Position numbers and translations under genes: made by a program. 64,000 nt of DNA from JACMNW01 sp031406155. GTDB taxonomy: Bacteria > Pseudomonadota > Alphaproteobacteria > Rhodobacterales > Rhodobacteraceae. The notes under the pieces were generated by a model that saw only the letters and a program-made list of their open reading frames with translations, was not told the DNA's origin and ran no database searches. The stretch spans positions 124,001-188,000 of the forward strand of contig JANOGW010000056.1 in NCBI GenBank assembly GCA_031406155.1, read 5' to 3'. Below, piece after piece: positions 35,800 through 44,281 of the stretch (position 1 is the stretch's first letter; each line of letters opens with the position of its first letter).

Positions 35800-36363
35800 A
35801 TGAGCGACGGACCCCACAAAAGTTTGCCTCTGCAACGGCGATGGCAGGACCTTGCCGAACGCGCGGCAAACCGCGCGTTCTCGGATGCCGAGGTCTCCGA
35901 GGCCATGGTGGTGGCCATCCGCAAGGAGTTCGGCGGCTTGCCAATCGAAAAGCTGCGGGATGCAATACGTGCCGGTGATCAGACTGCCCTGTTCAGTGAT
36001 ACTGTTGAAGCTGATCTTGACGCCCTGCGCGGTGTCTGTCCGGGGCATGCGGGCTGGAATGCACTGATCGATTGCAGCATCGACGAAATCCGCCGCGGTG
36101 GCAGCAGCGTAGAAGCAATGGACGCAGGTTGTCAGGCAGCTATCGACCTCAAGCTGATGGCTGCATCAAGACAGATTGAGGAGCATTACCAGCGCAAGCA
36201 GGGTAGTCGTTCCGCATTTTCGATGCGCGAACGCCTCTCCGCTTCCCGCAACGCAGTCGATACCGCAAGCATAGCCACCGAACTCTGTAGCGCCACCAGC
36301 CGCAGCCCGTCCAACGCCCGCATTCGCAAGCAGGGCGGCCTTGATGACGGGGTTTCCTTGTGA
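35800..36363 (+). CDS. unknown protein, first gene of QueC-like/ImmA/PIN cassette
   Basis: The 187-residue protein reads MSDGPHKSLPLQRRWQDLAE, then RAANRAFSDAEVSEAMVVAIRK and RDAIRAGDQTALFSDTVEAD. It is soluble and mostly helical, with a basic, serine-rich tail. I recognise no domain. Its last codon overlaps the QueC-like start (TGATG), so the two proteins are made together and may act as a pair, for example as substrate and modifying enzyme; that is only a suggestion from coupling. Confidence 0.75.
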   Translation: MSDGPHKSLPLQRRWQDLAERAANRAFSDAEVSEAMVVAIRKEFGGLPIEKLRDAIRAGDQTALFSDTVEADLDALRGVCPGHAGWNALIDCSIDEIRRGGSSVEAMDAGCQAAIDLKLMAASRQIEEHYQRKQGSRSAFSMRERLSASRNAVDTASIATELCSATSRSPSNARIRKQGGLDDGVSL

Positions 36364-37721
36364 TGGCGCGGAACGTTTCCTCCAGTCGAACCTGCATCGA
36401 AGTGCTCGCCGCTGGCGAAACTGCTTCTATTCCAGACTCTGTTCCCCTGAGACTTGACGATGAGCTGAAGTTTTCCATTGATGCCCTGAACTCTTATGCG
36501 GTTAAAGACTTTGATCCGCTTGTGTTCGACGCGATGGTACTGGCTGGCGGCATCGAGTTTGCCGACAGGTGCCGGAAGCGTTCATCGGAAGCCTGGGGGC
36601 GCAATCTTGCAGTCTCGATACCGGTGCATGATCTCGCCCGCTGGGAGAAACCGGACGTTCGGTCTACGCTGGTAAGAGCGCTCAGTTTCCTGACGGGAGA
36701 CGACTGGCAGATTTCATTTCGGCAACGCCACACTGGTGAGACGCTGCCTCGTCAGCAGCAACTTGATCTTCATCCGGGAGTGCGAGCGACGCTGGCGTAC
36801 AGCGACGGTATGGATTCCCGTGCTGTCAACGGGCTTGTCAGGCAAACCTACAAAAGCGGCCTTGTCCTTGTGAGGCTGGGCTCGAAGAAGAAAGGACGCC
36901 CGCAGCGCGGACAACCTTTCACCGCGTTGCCCTACCGGTTCTCGCGGCGAATCCACAACGCCGAGACGAGTGCGCGCAACCGGGGCTTCAAGTTCTCGCT
37001 GGTGAGCGGTCTTGCAGCTTATATCTGCGGCGCAAGTGAATGCATCGTTCCCGAAAGTGGTCAGGGCGCGCTGGGGCCAGTACTTGCTTCGGTTGGCCAG
37101 ATTTATCCTGACTACCGGAACCATCCCGCCTTCCTTTTGCGGATGTCAGACTTTCTGGAAGCTCTTCTGGGGACGAGGATCGAATACGTGTTCCCCTGTC
37201 TGTGGAACACGAAAGCGGAAACCCTCGCGAGCTATATTTCCCGGGGACCAGCGTCAGCCGACTGGCAGGGCACGATCTCGTGCTGGAAAGGCTCGCAATG
37301 GAGTTCCATTGATGGAAAGTTCCGGCAATGCGGTGCATGCGCAGCATGCCTGTTGCGGCGCATGAGTGTACACGCTGCCGGTCAGACCGAACCGCCAGAC
37401 ACTTATATTGCGTTTGATCTCGGCGCAGCCACGTTCTCGGATGCCGTCGATCCCCGGTTCGGCAAAGTGAATAAAGCCTTCCGGGAGTACCTGATCGCTG
37501 CCGTCCTGCACATGGAACACCTTGCGGAACTGGCGCTGCCGGAGAATACACCCTTTCTGCGGCGTCAGGCCGGAATCCTGTCCGGCGCGGTCGGGCTGCC
37601 GCCCGACGACGTAGAAGCCAAGCTTGCAAGAATGCTGGGCAAGCACGCAGACGAATGGAATTCGTATGTGGACTCGCTCGGTGACCGCTCGCTCTTAAGA
37701 GAGTGGGCCCGGAGGAACTGA
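36363..37721 (+). CDS. QueC-like PP-loop ATPase/synthase domain protein
   Basis: The 452-residue protein has an N-terminal extension of about 140 residues, then a PP-loop ATP-binding motif TLAYSDGMDSRAV (147-152 in place of SGGxDS) and a C-terminal zinc site of Cys307, Cys323, Cys326 and Cys329 (QCGACAACLLRR), the pattern of QueC. QueC makes preQ0; diverged QueC proteins occur in defence systems (QatC of QatABCD; a QueC-like enzyme in type IV CBASS that conjugates deazaguanine to a protein). All key residues seem present, so enzymatic activity is likely. No other queuosine genes are nearby. A GTG one codon earlier is an alternative start. The 3' end overlaps the next gene by one base. Confidence 0.8.
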   Translation: MARNVSSSRTCIEVLAAGETASIPDSVPLRLDDELKFSIDALNSYAVKDFDPLVFDAMVLAGGIEFADRCRKRSSEAWGRNLAVSIPVHDLARWEKPDVRSTLVRALSFLTGDDWQISFRQRHTGETLPRQQQLDLHPGVRATLAYSDGMDSRAVNGLVRQTYKSGLVLVRLGSKKKGRPQRGQPFTALPYRFSRRIHNAETSARNRGFKFSLVSGLAAYICGASECIVPESGQGALGPVLASVGQIYPDYRNHPAFLLRMSDFLEALLGTRIEYVFPCLWNTKAETLASYISRGPASADWQGTISCWKGSQWSSIDGKFRQCGACAACLLRRMSVHAAGQTEPPDTYIAFDLGAATFSDAVDPRFGKVNKAFREYLIAAVLHMEHLAELALPENTPFLRRQAGILSGAVGLPPDDVEAKLARMLGKHADEWNSYVDSLGDRSLLREWARRN

Positions 37722-38905
37722 TGAGCGAAAACAGCGAAAAACTGAGTGACCAGGAAATTGGCGAAAGGCTGAGGATTGCAAGAGAAGGTGCGCGGGTCAC
37801 GCAAGCCGCAGCTGCCGAAGCCATAGGTGCCGCCCGAACGACGGTCGTCGCACTGGAACAGGGGCAGCGGCGGATTCGCACTGATGAACTTCAGAAACTT
37901 GCTGCGCTGTATGGCACGTCTGCAAACGCACTGCTCCGGCGGGAGAGCATTCATGTTGACATGATACCGCGCTTCCGGAAGCTGACCATGAGCATCGACG
38001 AAGCCGCGCTCGATGCGGTCAAGCTCCTAAACGATCTGGTGCGCGCCGAAGTTGAGCTGGAAAATGCACTTGGGGTCTCCCGCTCGCGGAACTATCCGCC
38101 TGAGAGACCTGTCTTGCCTGGCAATGTTCACCAGCAGGCCGAGCTGGACGCCCAGGAACTGCGTACCTGGATTGGCCTTGGCTCAGGGCCGTGCCTCGAC
38201 ATAATTTCACTGCTAGAATTGCAGCTTGGTATCAGGGTTTTCCTGCGCCCGCTGCATGGATCCATTTCAGGCCTATTTGCTTTTGACGAAGCAACCGGCG
38301 CGAGCATGCTGCTCAATTCAAATCATCCGCTGTCACGTCTGATCCAGACGGCTTTGCACGAGCTTGCCCACTTCATATCAGCACGTCTTCAGCCTGACGT
38401 GCTGACGGATGGCGATCACCGGCAGTCCCGCGAGGAAATCTATGCCGATGCCTTTGCCCGCTGTTTCTCTATGCCTGCCAGGCCCGTCCGCGAGAGGTTT
38501 CTTGAGATTACCGCCGGACAATCGCATTTTACCCGCCGCCACATAATTCTTCTGGCTCATGCGTTCGGCGTATCACGTGAGGCAATGGCACGGCGGATCG
38601 AAGAGCTTGAACTCGTCAAGAAGGGAACGTGGAACTGGTTTGTCTCCAATGGTGGAATCTCCGACGACCAGGTGCGTGAAGTACTGGGAGATACGGTTGA
38701 TCTGACCGCATTCCGGAATGAGGCACGGCGCATCGTGCCTTTCAGGTTATCACTGCTGGCGCGTGAGGCATGGAAACGGGACATATACAGTGAGGGTCAG
38801 CTGGCAAGACTGCTCAGGCTGGACCGGCACGAATTGCGCGACCTTCTTGAAGGTACGGACAGCGAGGAAAAAGAGGCAAATGACCTTGTCAAGATTTCCG
38901 ACTAG
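37721..38905 (+). CDS. XRE-family HTH protein with ImmA/IrrE metallopeptidase domain
   Basis: The 394-residue protein has an XRE HTH at about 13-73 (IGERLRIAREGARVTQAAAA, TTVVALEQGQRRI) and an ImmA/IrrE domain with HELAHF (zinc ligands H213 and H217) and a downstream REEIYADAFARCFSMP, whose Glu at about 239 is the third ligand. A further C-terminal region of about 110 residues follows. Proteins of this kind cleave repressors or antitoxins under stress and bind operators. Here it probably controls the cassette through the TGACA-N-TGTCA boxes. A weaker in-frame GTG lies at 37703. Confidence 0.85.
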   Translation: MSENSEKLSDQEIGERLRIAREGARVTQAAAAEAIGAARTTVVALEQGQRRIRTDELQKLAALYGTSANALLRRESIHVDMIPRFRKLTMSIDEAALDAVKLLNDLVRAEVELENALGVSRSRNYPPERPVLPGNVHQQAELDAQELRTWIGLGSGPCLDIISLLELQLGIRVFLRPLHGSISGLFAFDEATGASMLLNSNHPLSRLIQTALHELAHFISARLQPDVLTDGDHRQSREEIYADAFARCFSMPARPVRERFLEITAGQSHFTRRHIILLAHAFGVSREAMARRIEELELVKKGTWNWFVSNGGISDDQVREVLGDTVDLTAFRNEARRIVPFRLSLLAREAWKRDIYSEGQLARLLRLDRHELRDLLEGTDSEEKEANDLVKISD

Positions 38906-39491
38906 TCCGGCGGATATCATCGTCGCCGATGCCAGTGTACTGATCAACCTGAATGCAACCGGGCATTTCGAGGCGATTGTCAAGGCGTCAGTCTGCGCTG
39001 TCCATGTCACGCAGAACGCCTTCGATGAACTGCAAAGGGGCAGCAGAAACGGACACCGGGACGCATCCGTAGTGGAGGGACTCGCGCAGCGCGGCCTGAT
39101 CACCGTTGTCCCCTTGGCGGAAAATGCGGAGCCGGTCTATCGCTCGCTGATCGAGGGTCAAGCTCTGGAAACCCTTGATGACGGCGAGGCAGCAACGATT
39201 GCTCAGGCTTGTGTCATCGCAGGTGTTGCGCTTATCGACGAGAAAAAGGCCAGCCGCATTTGCAGTGACCGGTTCCCTGATCTTTGCGTGGCATCTACGG
39301 CTGAGCTTTTGCTGGACACGCGAATTTCCGAGGCACTTGGCGGGTCTCATGCAGGCGCGGTGTTTTTGGCTTTGACTGGCGCGCGCATGAATGTCCCGCC
39401 GGAACACCAGGCCGCAATTCGGCGCTTGATAGGCGACGAAAACGCGTCACTTTGCAAAAGCCTTCCACAGCGGCGAGCCCTGAGGGCCTGA
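38880..39491 (+). CDS. PIN-like nuclease domain protein (DUF3368-type)
   Basis: The 203-residue protein has IIVADASVLINLNATGHFE (acidic Asp17), LDDGEAATIAQACVIAGVALIDE and SRICSDRFPDLCVASTAELL. This order of acidic residues is the PIN-like fold of the DUF3368 family, usually a toxin RNase. I placed the start at 38880, overlapping the previous gene by 26 bases. XRE-ImmA proteins next to PIN-like proteins are a recurrent toxin-antitoxin-like pair, so this is the likely effector of the cassette. Confidence 0.78.
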   Translation: MTLSRFPTSPADIIVADASVLINLNATGHFEAIVKASVCAVHVTQNAFDELQRGSRNGHRDASVVEGLAQRGLITVVPLAENAEPVYRSLIEGQALETLDDGEAATIAQACVIAGVALIDEKKASRICSDRFPDLCVASTAELLLDTRISEALGGSHAGAVFLALTGARMNVPPEHQAAIRRLIGDENASLCKSLPQRRALRA

Positions 39492-39556
39492 ATAGCTGAA
39501 AATGTCAGCTCGCGGGGATCGAACGACAAAATGTTGGTGCATGATCCAGTATCGGT

Positions 39557-39934
39557 GGAGAGGTAAATCTCCGGGTCCGGCGAGTGGGGTTCAGGGCGGG
39601 CGCGACGGCCCCCTGATCGGGTCCAGCTTCGACAAGCTTGCGCGCATCCAACCCGGCGCAAGGGTTGGTCGGGGTTCCAAGGGGTGCGAGGCTGCCTTTG
39701 GTCGTTGGGTTCAGGGCGGCGCGACAGCCCCCTGATCGGGTCCAGCATCGATATGCTGGCGACATCCAACCGGCGCACGGTGGTCTCCATGACATGGTCT
39801 GGGGTCTTGGGGGCAGGAACGCCCGCCAAGTTGATGGGTGCAGGGAGAGCGAAGTCTCCTTGCGAGTGGGGTTCAGGGCGGGCGCGATAGCCCCCATGAT
39901 CCATGGTTCGGTGCAGGTGGAGAGGGACGTCTCC
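39557..39934. repeat. array of structured intergenic repeats
   Basis: Three copies of a hairpin GGAGA-N6-TCTCC occur (39557-39572, 39844-39859, 39919-39934) with different loops. Two are followed by an identical 26-base sequence (39580-39605 and 39862-39887) containing GGGGTTCAGGGCGGGCGCGA; a third related copy, R2, is at 39707-39746. After R1 and R2 come hairpins AGCTT-CGAC-AAGCT (39625-39638) and CCAGCAT-CGAT-ATGCTGG (39742-39759), which differ by a compensatory base-pair change, then CCAACCC-GGCGCAA-GGGTTGG (39648-39668) and a variant copy at 39766-39783. The rest of 39492-40284 holds no supported gene. Confidence 0.7.
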
Positions 39935-40057
39935 AAGGCCTGCGAGTGATTGACCGGCGATACGGTCTGCTGGCTCGGGAAGGGTTCAATGCCCTGACAC
40001 GAGCCATTAGCCGGGGGGATGCAACGGGGGCGCGCAGCGGGTCCACTTGCCAAGATG

Positions 40058-40074
40058 GTGTTGTACTACAACAC
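40058..40074. promoter_or_regulatory. perfect inverted repeat before the transfer-like operon
   Basis: GTGTTGTA-C-TACAACAC has perfect 8-bp arms and lies within a longer imperfect repeat (AAGATG ... CATCTT). It is about 210 bases upstream of the first gene of the operon and resembles dimeric repressor sites. Confidence 0.5.
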
Positions 40075-40284
40075 ACATCTTGCGTTCGGTCTTAAGCGGA
40101 TATGGCAGGTCAACAGTTGGCCGCGCTCCGCCCTGGAAGCTTGCCTCTGTTTCCATTTCGTTTCCGGTTGGATGTCCGGTGCCCTCGCCTGCCTTTCCGG
40201 GCGGCTTCGGGCAGTATCGCACCGCTTCTTTCATGCTCGGACCATGGCGGCGCTGGTGCTGCCTGTCTCATGAAAGGACATCAA

Positions 40285-40908
40285 ATGGCAGGACAACTGG
40301 ACCCGAGGCGGTTGCTGGAAAGCACCGGTAACGGTGGCGGCCCAAGACCCGACCGGGTCAACGCCTTCTTCAAGCTGGCCTTCGCGCTCTGGATCGAGCT
40401 GTGCATGCTGGTGCTGCTTTACGGCATGTACGCCGCAACGCTCGGATTTGGGGCCAGCCATTACCTGAGCGAACTTCCAGTAGCGGGCCGTATCTTCGAA
40501 ATCCTCGACCCTGAGACAACCGTCTCGCACCTTCTGGCTTTCCTGCTCTCGGTGTTTTCGGTCGCAGTGCCGGTTCTGATCTGGTCCGTGATCATCACCG
40601 AAAAAGTGCATCTGGATCATCAGCGCTGGCTGGCCAACCCGGTCAACCGGGTCCGGGCCATTGTGGCCGCCGCGATGTATGCTGCCGTCTTCCTGCTCGA
40701 AGTCGTGAACCTCTACACGCTGATTGCCCAGCAAGCGGCAATCAATCCCTTTGGCGCGCCGGTCGATCTCGACGGCGTGACGAAATTCCTCTCCCAGAAT
40801 AAGGCGCTCGGAATCTTCGCATCGGTGCTGATCGCGCTGGTGAACTTCGTCGTCGGCCTGCTGACCGTTCTGGCAGCGCATGGCTTCAACAACGCCCGGA
40901 AAGGATGA
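40285..40908 (+). CDS. inner membrane protein, first gene of transfer-like operon
   Basis: The 207-residue protein begins MAGQLDPRRLLESTGNGGGP and has about four membrane segments (FKLAFALWIELCMLVLLYGM; SHLLAFLLSVFSVAVPVLIW; AIVAAAMYAAVFLLEVVNLY; ASVLIALVNFVVGLLTVLAA). AAAGGA seven bases before the ATG supports the start; the longer frame upstream is unlikely. It overlaps the next gene by ATGA. Its position with a coupling protein suggests a conjugation role, but I recognise no family. Confidence 0.75.
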   Translation: MAGQLDPRRLLESTGNGGGPRPDRVNAFFKLAFALWIELCMLVLLYGMYAATLGFGASHYLSELPVAGRIFEILDPETTVSHLLAFLLSVFSVAVPVLIWSVIITEKVHLDHQRWLANPVNRVRAIVAAAMYAAVFLLEVVNLYTLIAQQAAINPFGAPVDLDGVTKFLSQNKALGIFASVLIALVNFVVGLLTVLAAHGFNNARKG

Positions 40909-41588
40909 ACAAGATGATCAGGAACACCCTCAACCAAGCAACTCTTGCAGTCGCTCTGGCATTCTCGCCTGTCGTCACCAAGGCTGATACTGCCGTCTAC
41001 CTCGTGATCGAGAATGGCGGTGTGGTCACCGACCGCGAAGCCGCGATGATCGTCACGCGCGCAACCCTTGCCGAACTGGTGGAATTGCGCCGCCGCCGCG
41101 AAACCCGCGATGCGATCATCACCATCGTGCTGACCGCAAGCCCCACGGAAGTGGCATGGTCCGGAACGCCGGACCAGCTGATTGAACAGGCGCAAAGCGT
41201 CCTGAACCTGATCACTTTCCGCAACAGCTGTTCTGATCTAGTGCGGGCCTGGGAACAGGTCGATCTCTCGGCCCGGATCAGCCGCCCTGACGACATGATC
41301 CTGATCAATGTCGGTCCCTTCGTTCATGCAGGGTTTCCGTGCGGCGAGGGCGAGGCGCTGATCACGCTGCCGCAAGCCGTCCCAGCTGAGGTCAAGCTGG
41401 GCGAGCTTGGCAACCATGCCAGTCTGATCCGTCTGCTGAATGTTCATCCGGATCAGGACGAGATGATCGTGAACGATCTGGAAGCCTCCGGTGTGATGGA
41501 ACGCGCGCGCGGCGGCATGACCGACCTTGACCTACTTGATCCGGCGCAAACCCGCGCCCGGATCGGCTCGCTGCTGGAGGAACGCTGA
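40905..41588 (+). CDS. exported hypothetical protein
   Basis: The 227-residue protein starts with a likely Sec signal peptide (MNKMIRNTLNQATLAVALAF ... VVTKADTA). The mature part looks globular, with DAIITIVLTASPTEVAWSGT and DDMILINVGPFVHAGFPCGEG; the strand-helix pattern could be a vWA-like fold, without a DxSxS motif. Next to a real vWA protein and a coupling protein, it may form a periplasmic assembly. Family unknown. Confidence 0.7.
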   Translation: MNKMIRNTLNQATLAVALAFSPVVTKADTAVYLVIENGGVVTDREAAMIVTRATLAELVELRRRRETRDAIITIVLTASPTEVAWSGTPDQLIEQAQSVLNLITFRNSCSDLVRAWEQVDLSARISRPDDMILINVGPFVHAGFPCGEGEALITLPQAVPAEVKLGELGNHASLIRLLNVHPDQDEMIVNDLEASGVMERARGGMTDLDLLDPAQTRARIGSLLEER

Positions 41589-41589
41589 C

Positions 41590-42741
41590 ATGGCCCGCGC
41601 ACAAATTGCCGCCCTGCTCCTTTCAACCGCCCTTGCCCTGCCCGGTACATCCGGGCAGGCGCAGGAGACCCCGGATATCGTGATCCGGAACGGGCTTGAT
41701 GATGCCCCTGTTACCATCCGGATTGCGCCCGCGACGAATGACGGCGCGGGCACCACGATCCGGGTCCTCAGCCTGATGGATGCATTCGAGTCCGAAGTGA
41801 CTTTGCGGGTCCGGATCGATCCGGCCCTGATCCCGTCGGAGCGCGTGATCGAAATGGTGGAGTCCATTGGCATGGTGGATGAGGCCGGGATCACTATCTT
41901 GCGCGGCTACGATATCGACGTGCGGCACGATATCGTTCTGGGGTTTTCCGGCGGCACGGCGGAGATCACCAACATCAATGAAACTGACGCAGGCCTCGTC
42001 ATCACAGCGCTGTTCAAGGACGCAGACGGCAATATCGTCCAGCCGCCCGCCAGCGCCCTCGGGCTTTACACCACCGGCGGTGACCAGCTGTGTTTCACTG
42101 AAGAGACCGTCACCTCGCTGGCCACCAGCGCACAACCTCTGACCTCAGGGATCACTACGCCGAACCTACCCATGACCTTTGCCATCCTGATCGACCGCTC
42201 GGGGTCGATGTCGGGCGTGATGGAGGATGTGAAACGGGCAGCGCACGGGTTCATCGACTCGCTTCCCGTCGGCGCGAACTGCCGCGTCGGCGCATTCGCC
42301 GATGAGGGCGGCACCTATGATGCTGCGCTCGGGCTGGGCAGCGGCACCTGCCGGTCGTCAAACTTCCCCCTTAGCGGACTTCAGGCCGGGGGCGGCACTG
42401 ACCTCTTCCGTCCCTTACAAGACCTCTACACCTTCATGCAGGCCCCGGAACGCGCGGGGCACCAGAAGGCGGTGATCATCATCACGGACGGCGAGGTGAA
42501 CGCCAATCTGAACTTGGCGGCGACGGTCGAGGCCTTGAAGCAGGATACGGTGACCTTCGTCTATTTCTTGGGTGGGCATGAGGAGCGGTTCCTGAAGAAC
42601 CTGGCCGACAACTATCTGACCCACGAGGGCGCAGTGGCGGACGCCCTGCCCGAATACTTCTCGGTGCTGAGCGAAGCCTATACCTCCCAGACAGTATTGC
42701 GCCAAGCCGCCTGTCCGGCCCCTGTCGAGCCGCAGCCGTGA
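41590..42741 (+). CDS. exported von Willebrand factor A domain protein
   Basis: The 383-residue protein has a signal peptide (MARAQIAALLLSTALALPGT) and a C-terminal vWA domain with an intact metal-binding motif IDRSGSMSG (Asp202 onward), a GGGTDLFRPL segment and IIITDGEVN. vWA domains with such a MIDAS bind partners through a divalent metal. Its GTG-overlapping neighbour is the coupling protein, implying a linked role across the inner membrane. Not a standard part of VirB-type systems. Confidence 0.8.
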   Translation: MARAQIAALLLSTALALPGTSGQAQETPDIVIRNGLDDAPVTIRIAPATNDGAGTTIRVLSLMDAFESEVTLRVRIDPALIPSERVIEMVESIGMVDEAGITILRGYDIDVRHDIVLGFSGGTAEITNINETDAGLVITALFKDADGNIVQPPASALGLYTTGGDQLCFTEETVTSLATSAQPLTSGITTPNLPMTFAILIDRSGSMSGVMEDVKRAAHGFIDSLPVGANCRVGAFADEGGTYDAALGLGSGTCRSSNFPLSGLQAGGGTDLFRPLQDLYTFMQAPERAGHQKAVIIITDGEVNANLNLAATVEALKQDTVTFVYFLGGHEERFLKNLADNYLTHEGAVADALPEYFSVLSEAYTSQTVLRQAACPAPVEPQP

Positions 42742-44276
42742 AGCGCGACGAGCGCAATATCAAGGATCAGAGGCGTGTTTGGGCCTCTGATCCGCATGCC
42801 CATGGCTCGGCCCGCTGGGCCGATGCCGCACATCTGCAAGAGCGCTCCTACGGGCCGGACGGGCGGCATACGCTGGGCTATCTACCGGTGCCGGGCCGTG
42901 GCGCGGTGCCGGTCACCTATAACGGCGACCGACATGAAATGATCGTCGCCCCCACGCGCGGCGGCAAGGGGGTCTCGGGCGCTGTTGTCCGGTTGCTGGA
43001 ACATCCCGGCAGCACCATCGTGCTCGATACCAAGGGCGGCGAGCTGGCGCTCATCACGGCGCTCTACCGCAAGCTGGTCTTTGGCCAGAAGATTTTGCTT
43101 GTTGACCCGGAGGACATCGTGGCCTGGCGGCTCGGCATGAAGCCCGCCAGCCTCAACCCGATTGCAGGACTTGAGCCCTACGGCTCGAACGCCTTTGCCG
43201 ATGCCATGACCATTGCTGAAGCCTGCGTCATGCGCGAGGGGCACGGGGATTCCCACTGGGACGATGAAGCCGCCTCGCTGATCGCGGGGCTCTCACTCTT
43301 TGCATCGCTGGATGGCACGGCCAGCCTTGGCACGGTACGCCGCCTCCTGAATTCATCCAAGGATGAGTTTCGGATGATGATTGCCATGATGCAGAGCGTG
43401 GATTTTGAACTCGTTCGCGCCGCAGGCAACCGGATCGACAACAAGGAAGAGCGAGAGCTGGCGAGCGTGATCTCGACCGCGCAGCGTCACACGCATTTTC
43501 TGGAGAACTCCCGCCTCGCCGCCTCGCTCGGCGGTGAAGGTCTTGACCCGAATGATCTGGTGAACGGCGTCAGCATTTACATCATCTTGCCCGGCGAGCG
43601 TATCCGAATGGCCAAACGCTGGCTGCGGGTGCTGATCAGCATGCTGATGAACACGGTCATGGGGCTGGCGATAAAACCGCCGCAGCCTGTGCTCTTCCTG
43701 CTGGAAGAAATGGCCACGCTGGAGCGGATGCCGATCATCGAGACGGCGGTCGGCCTGATGGCCGGATACGGACTGCAATTTTGTATGGTGATTCAGGACT
43801 TTACCCAGCTCCGGGACCTGTATCGCGAGCGCTGGGAAACGTTCCCTGCCAACTCGGGCACGATTCAGTGCTTCGGCACGAATGACCGTTTCACGGCGGA
43901 ATATCTCTCAAGCCTGTGCGGCACGGCAAGCGTCGAGCAACTGAGCTTCGAGACCGCGCGCGAACGCGCGCATATCGTCGGTGATCCTGACTATCGCAGC
44001 GCGGGCGATGCCCTGATCGGCCGCCGCTTGATCACGCCCGAAGAGCTGATGGCGCTGCACCCGTCCGTGCAGCTGATCAAGCTCGCCGCTGCCCGGCCCG
44101 TGATGGCCTATCGCCCGGTGTACTTTCTGGAAGAGCGCTTCCGGCACTACACCGGCCAGCCGCTCTATTCGATCCACCCGAATTTTGAAGGCAAGCCTAT
44201 GCCGCCCGCCTTCAACTTCACCAGCCCGCGCATCGATCTGGGCGCAGTGCTACGGCAATATTTGAGCGTGGGGTAA
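42738..44276 (+). CDS. VirD4/TraG-family type IV coupling protein
   Basis: The 512-residue ATPase starts at a GTG that overlaps the previous stop. Walker A is PTRGGKGVSG (from residue 72), followed by STIVLDTKGGEL. Walker B is PVLFLLEEMATLERMP, with Glu in place of the usual Asp, and QDFTQLRDLYRERWETF and NDRFTAEYLSSLCG complete the TraG/VirD4 pattern. I see no clear N-terminal membrane anchor, so the co-encoded membrane proteins may supply it. It should feed the relaxase-DNA complex into a secretion channel, whose genes are absent here. Confidence 0.88.
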   Translation: MKRDERNIKDQRRVWASDPHAHGSARWADAAHLQERSYGPDGRHTLGYLPVPGRGAVPVTYNGDRHEMIVAPTRGGKGVSGAVVRLLEHPGSTIVLDTKGGELALITALYRKLVFGQKILLVDPEDIVAWRLGMKPASLNPIAGLEPYGSNAFADAMTIAEACVMREGHGDSHWDDEAASLIAGLSLFASLDGTASLGTVRRLLNSSKDEFRMMIAMMQSVDFELVRAAGNRIDNKEERELASVISTAQRHTHFLENSRLAASLGGEGLDPNDLVNGVSIYIILPGERIRMAKRWLRVLISMLMNTVMGLAIKPPQPVLFLLEEMATLERMPIIETAVGLMAGYGLQFCMVIQDFTQLRDLYRERWETFPANSGTIQCFGTNDRFTAEYLSSLCGTASVEQLSFETARERAHIVGDPDYRSAGDALIGRRLITPEELMALHPSVQLIKLAAARPVMAYRPVYFLEERFRHYTGQPLYSIHPNFEGKPMPPAFNFTSPRIDLGAVLRQYLSVG

Positions 44277-44281
44277 ACGCG

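Noticed and set aside
35800..39491. Identification of the QueC-like cassette as QatABCD or type IV CBASS
   Set aside because: No QatA-type ATPase, TatD nuclease, CD-NTase or Cap effector is encoded nearby; only the QueC-like gene is shared.
39557..39934. CRISPR array
   Set aside because: Repeats are few, of unequal spacing and internally structured, and no cas genes are present. No other CRISPR-like array was seen in the window.
39347..40053. Two minus-strand frames over the repeat array, with repeated PALNPTRK-like words
   Set aside because: The repeated words follow directly from the DNA repeats; stem-preserving changes indicate structure rather than coding.
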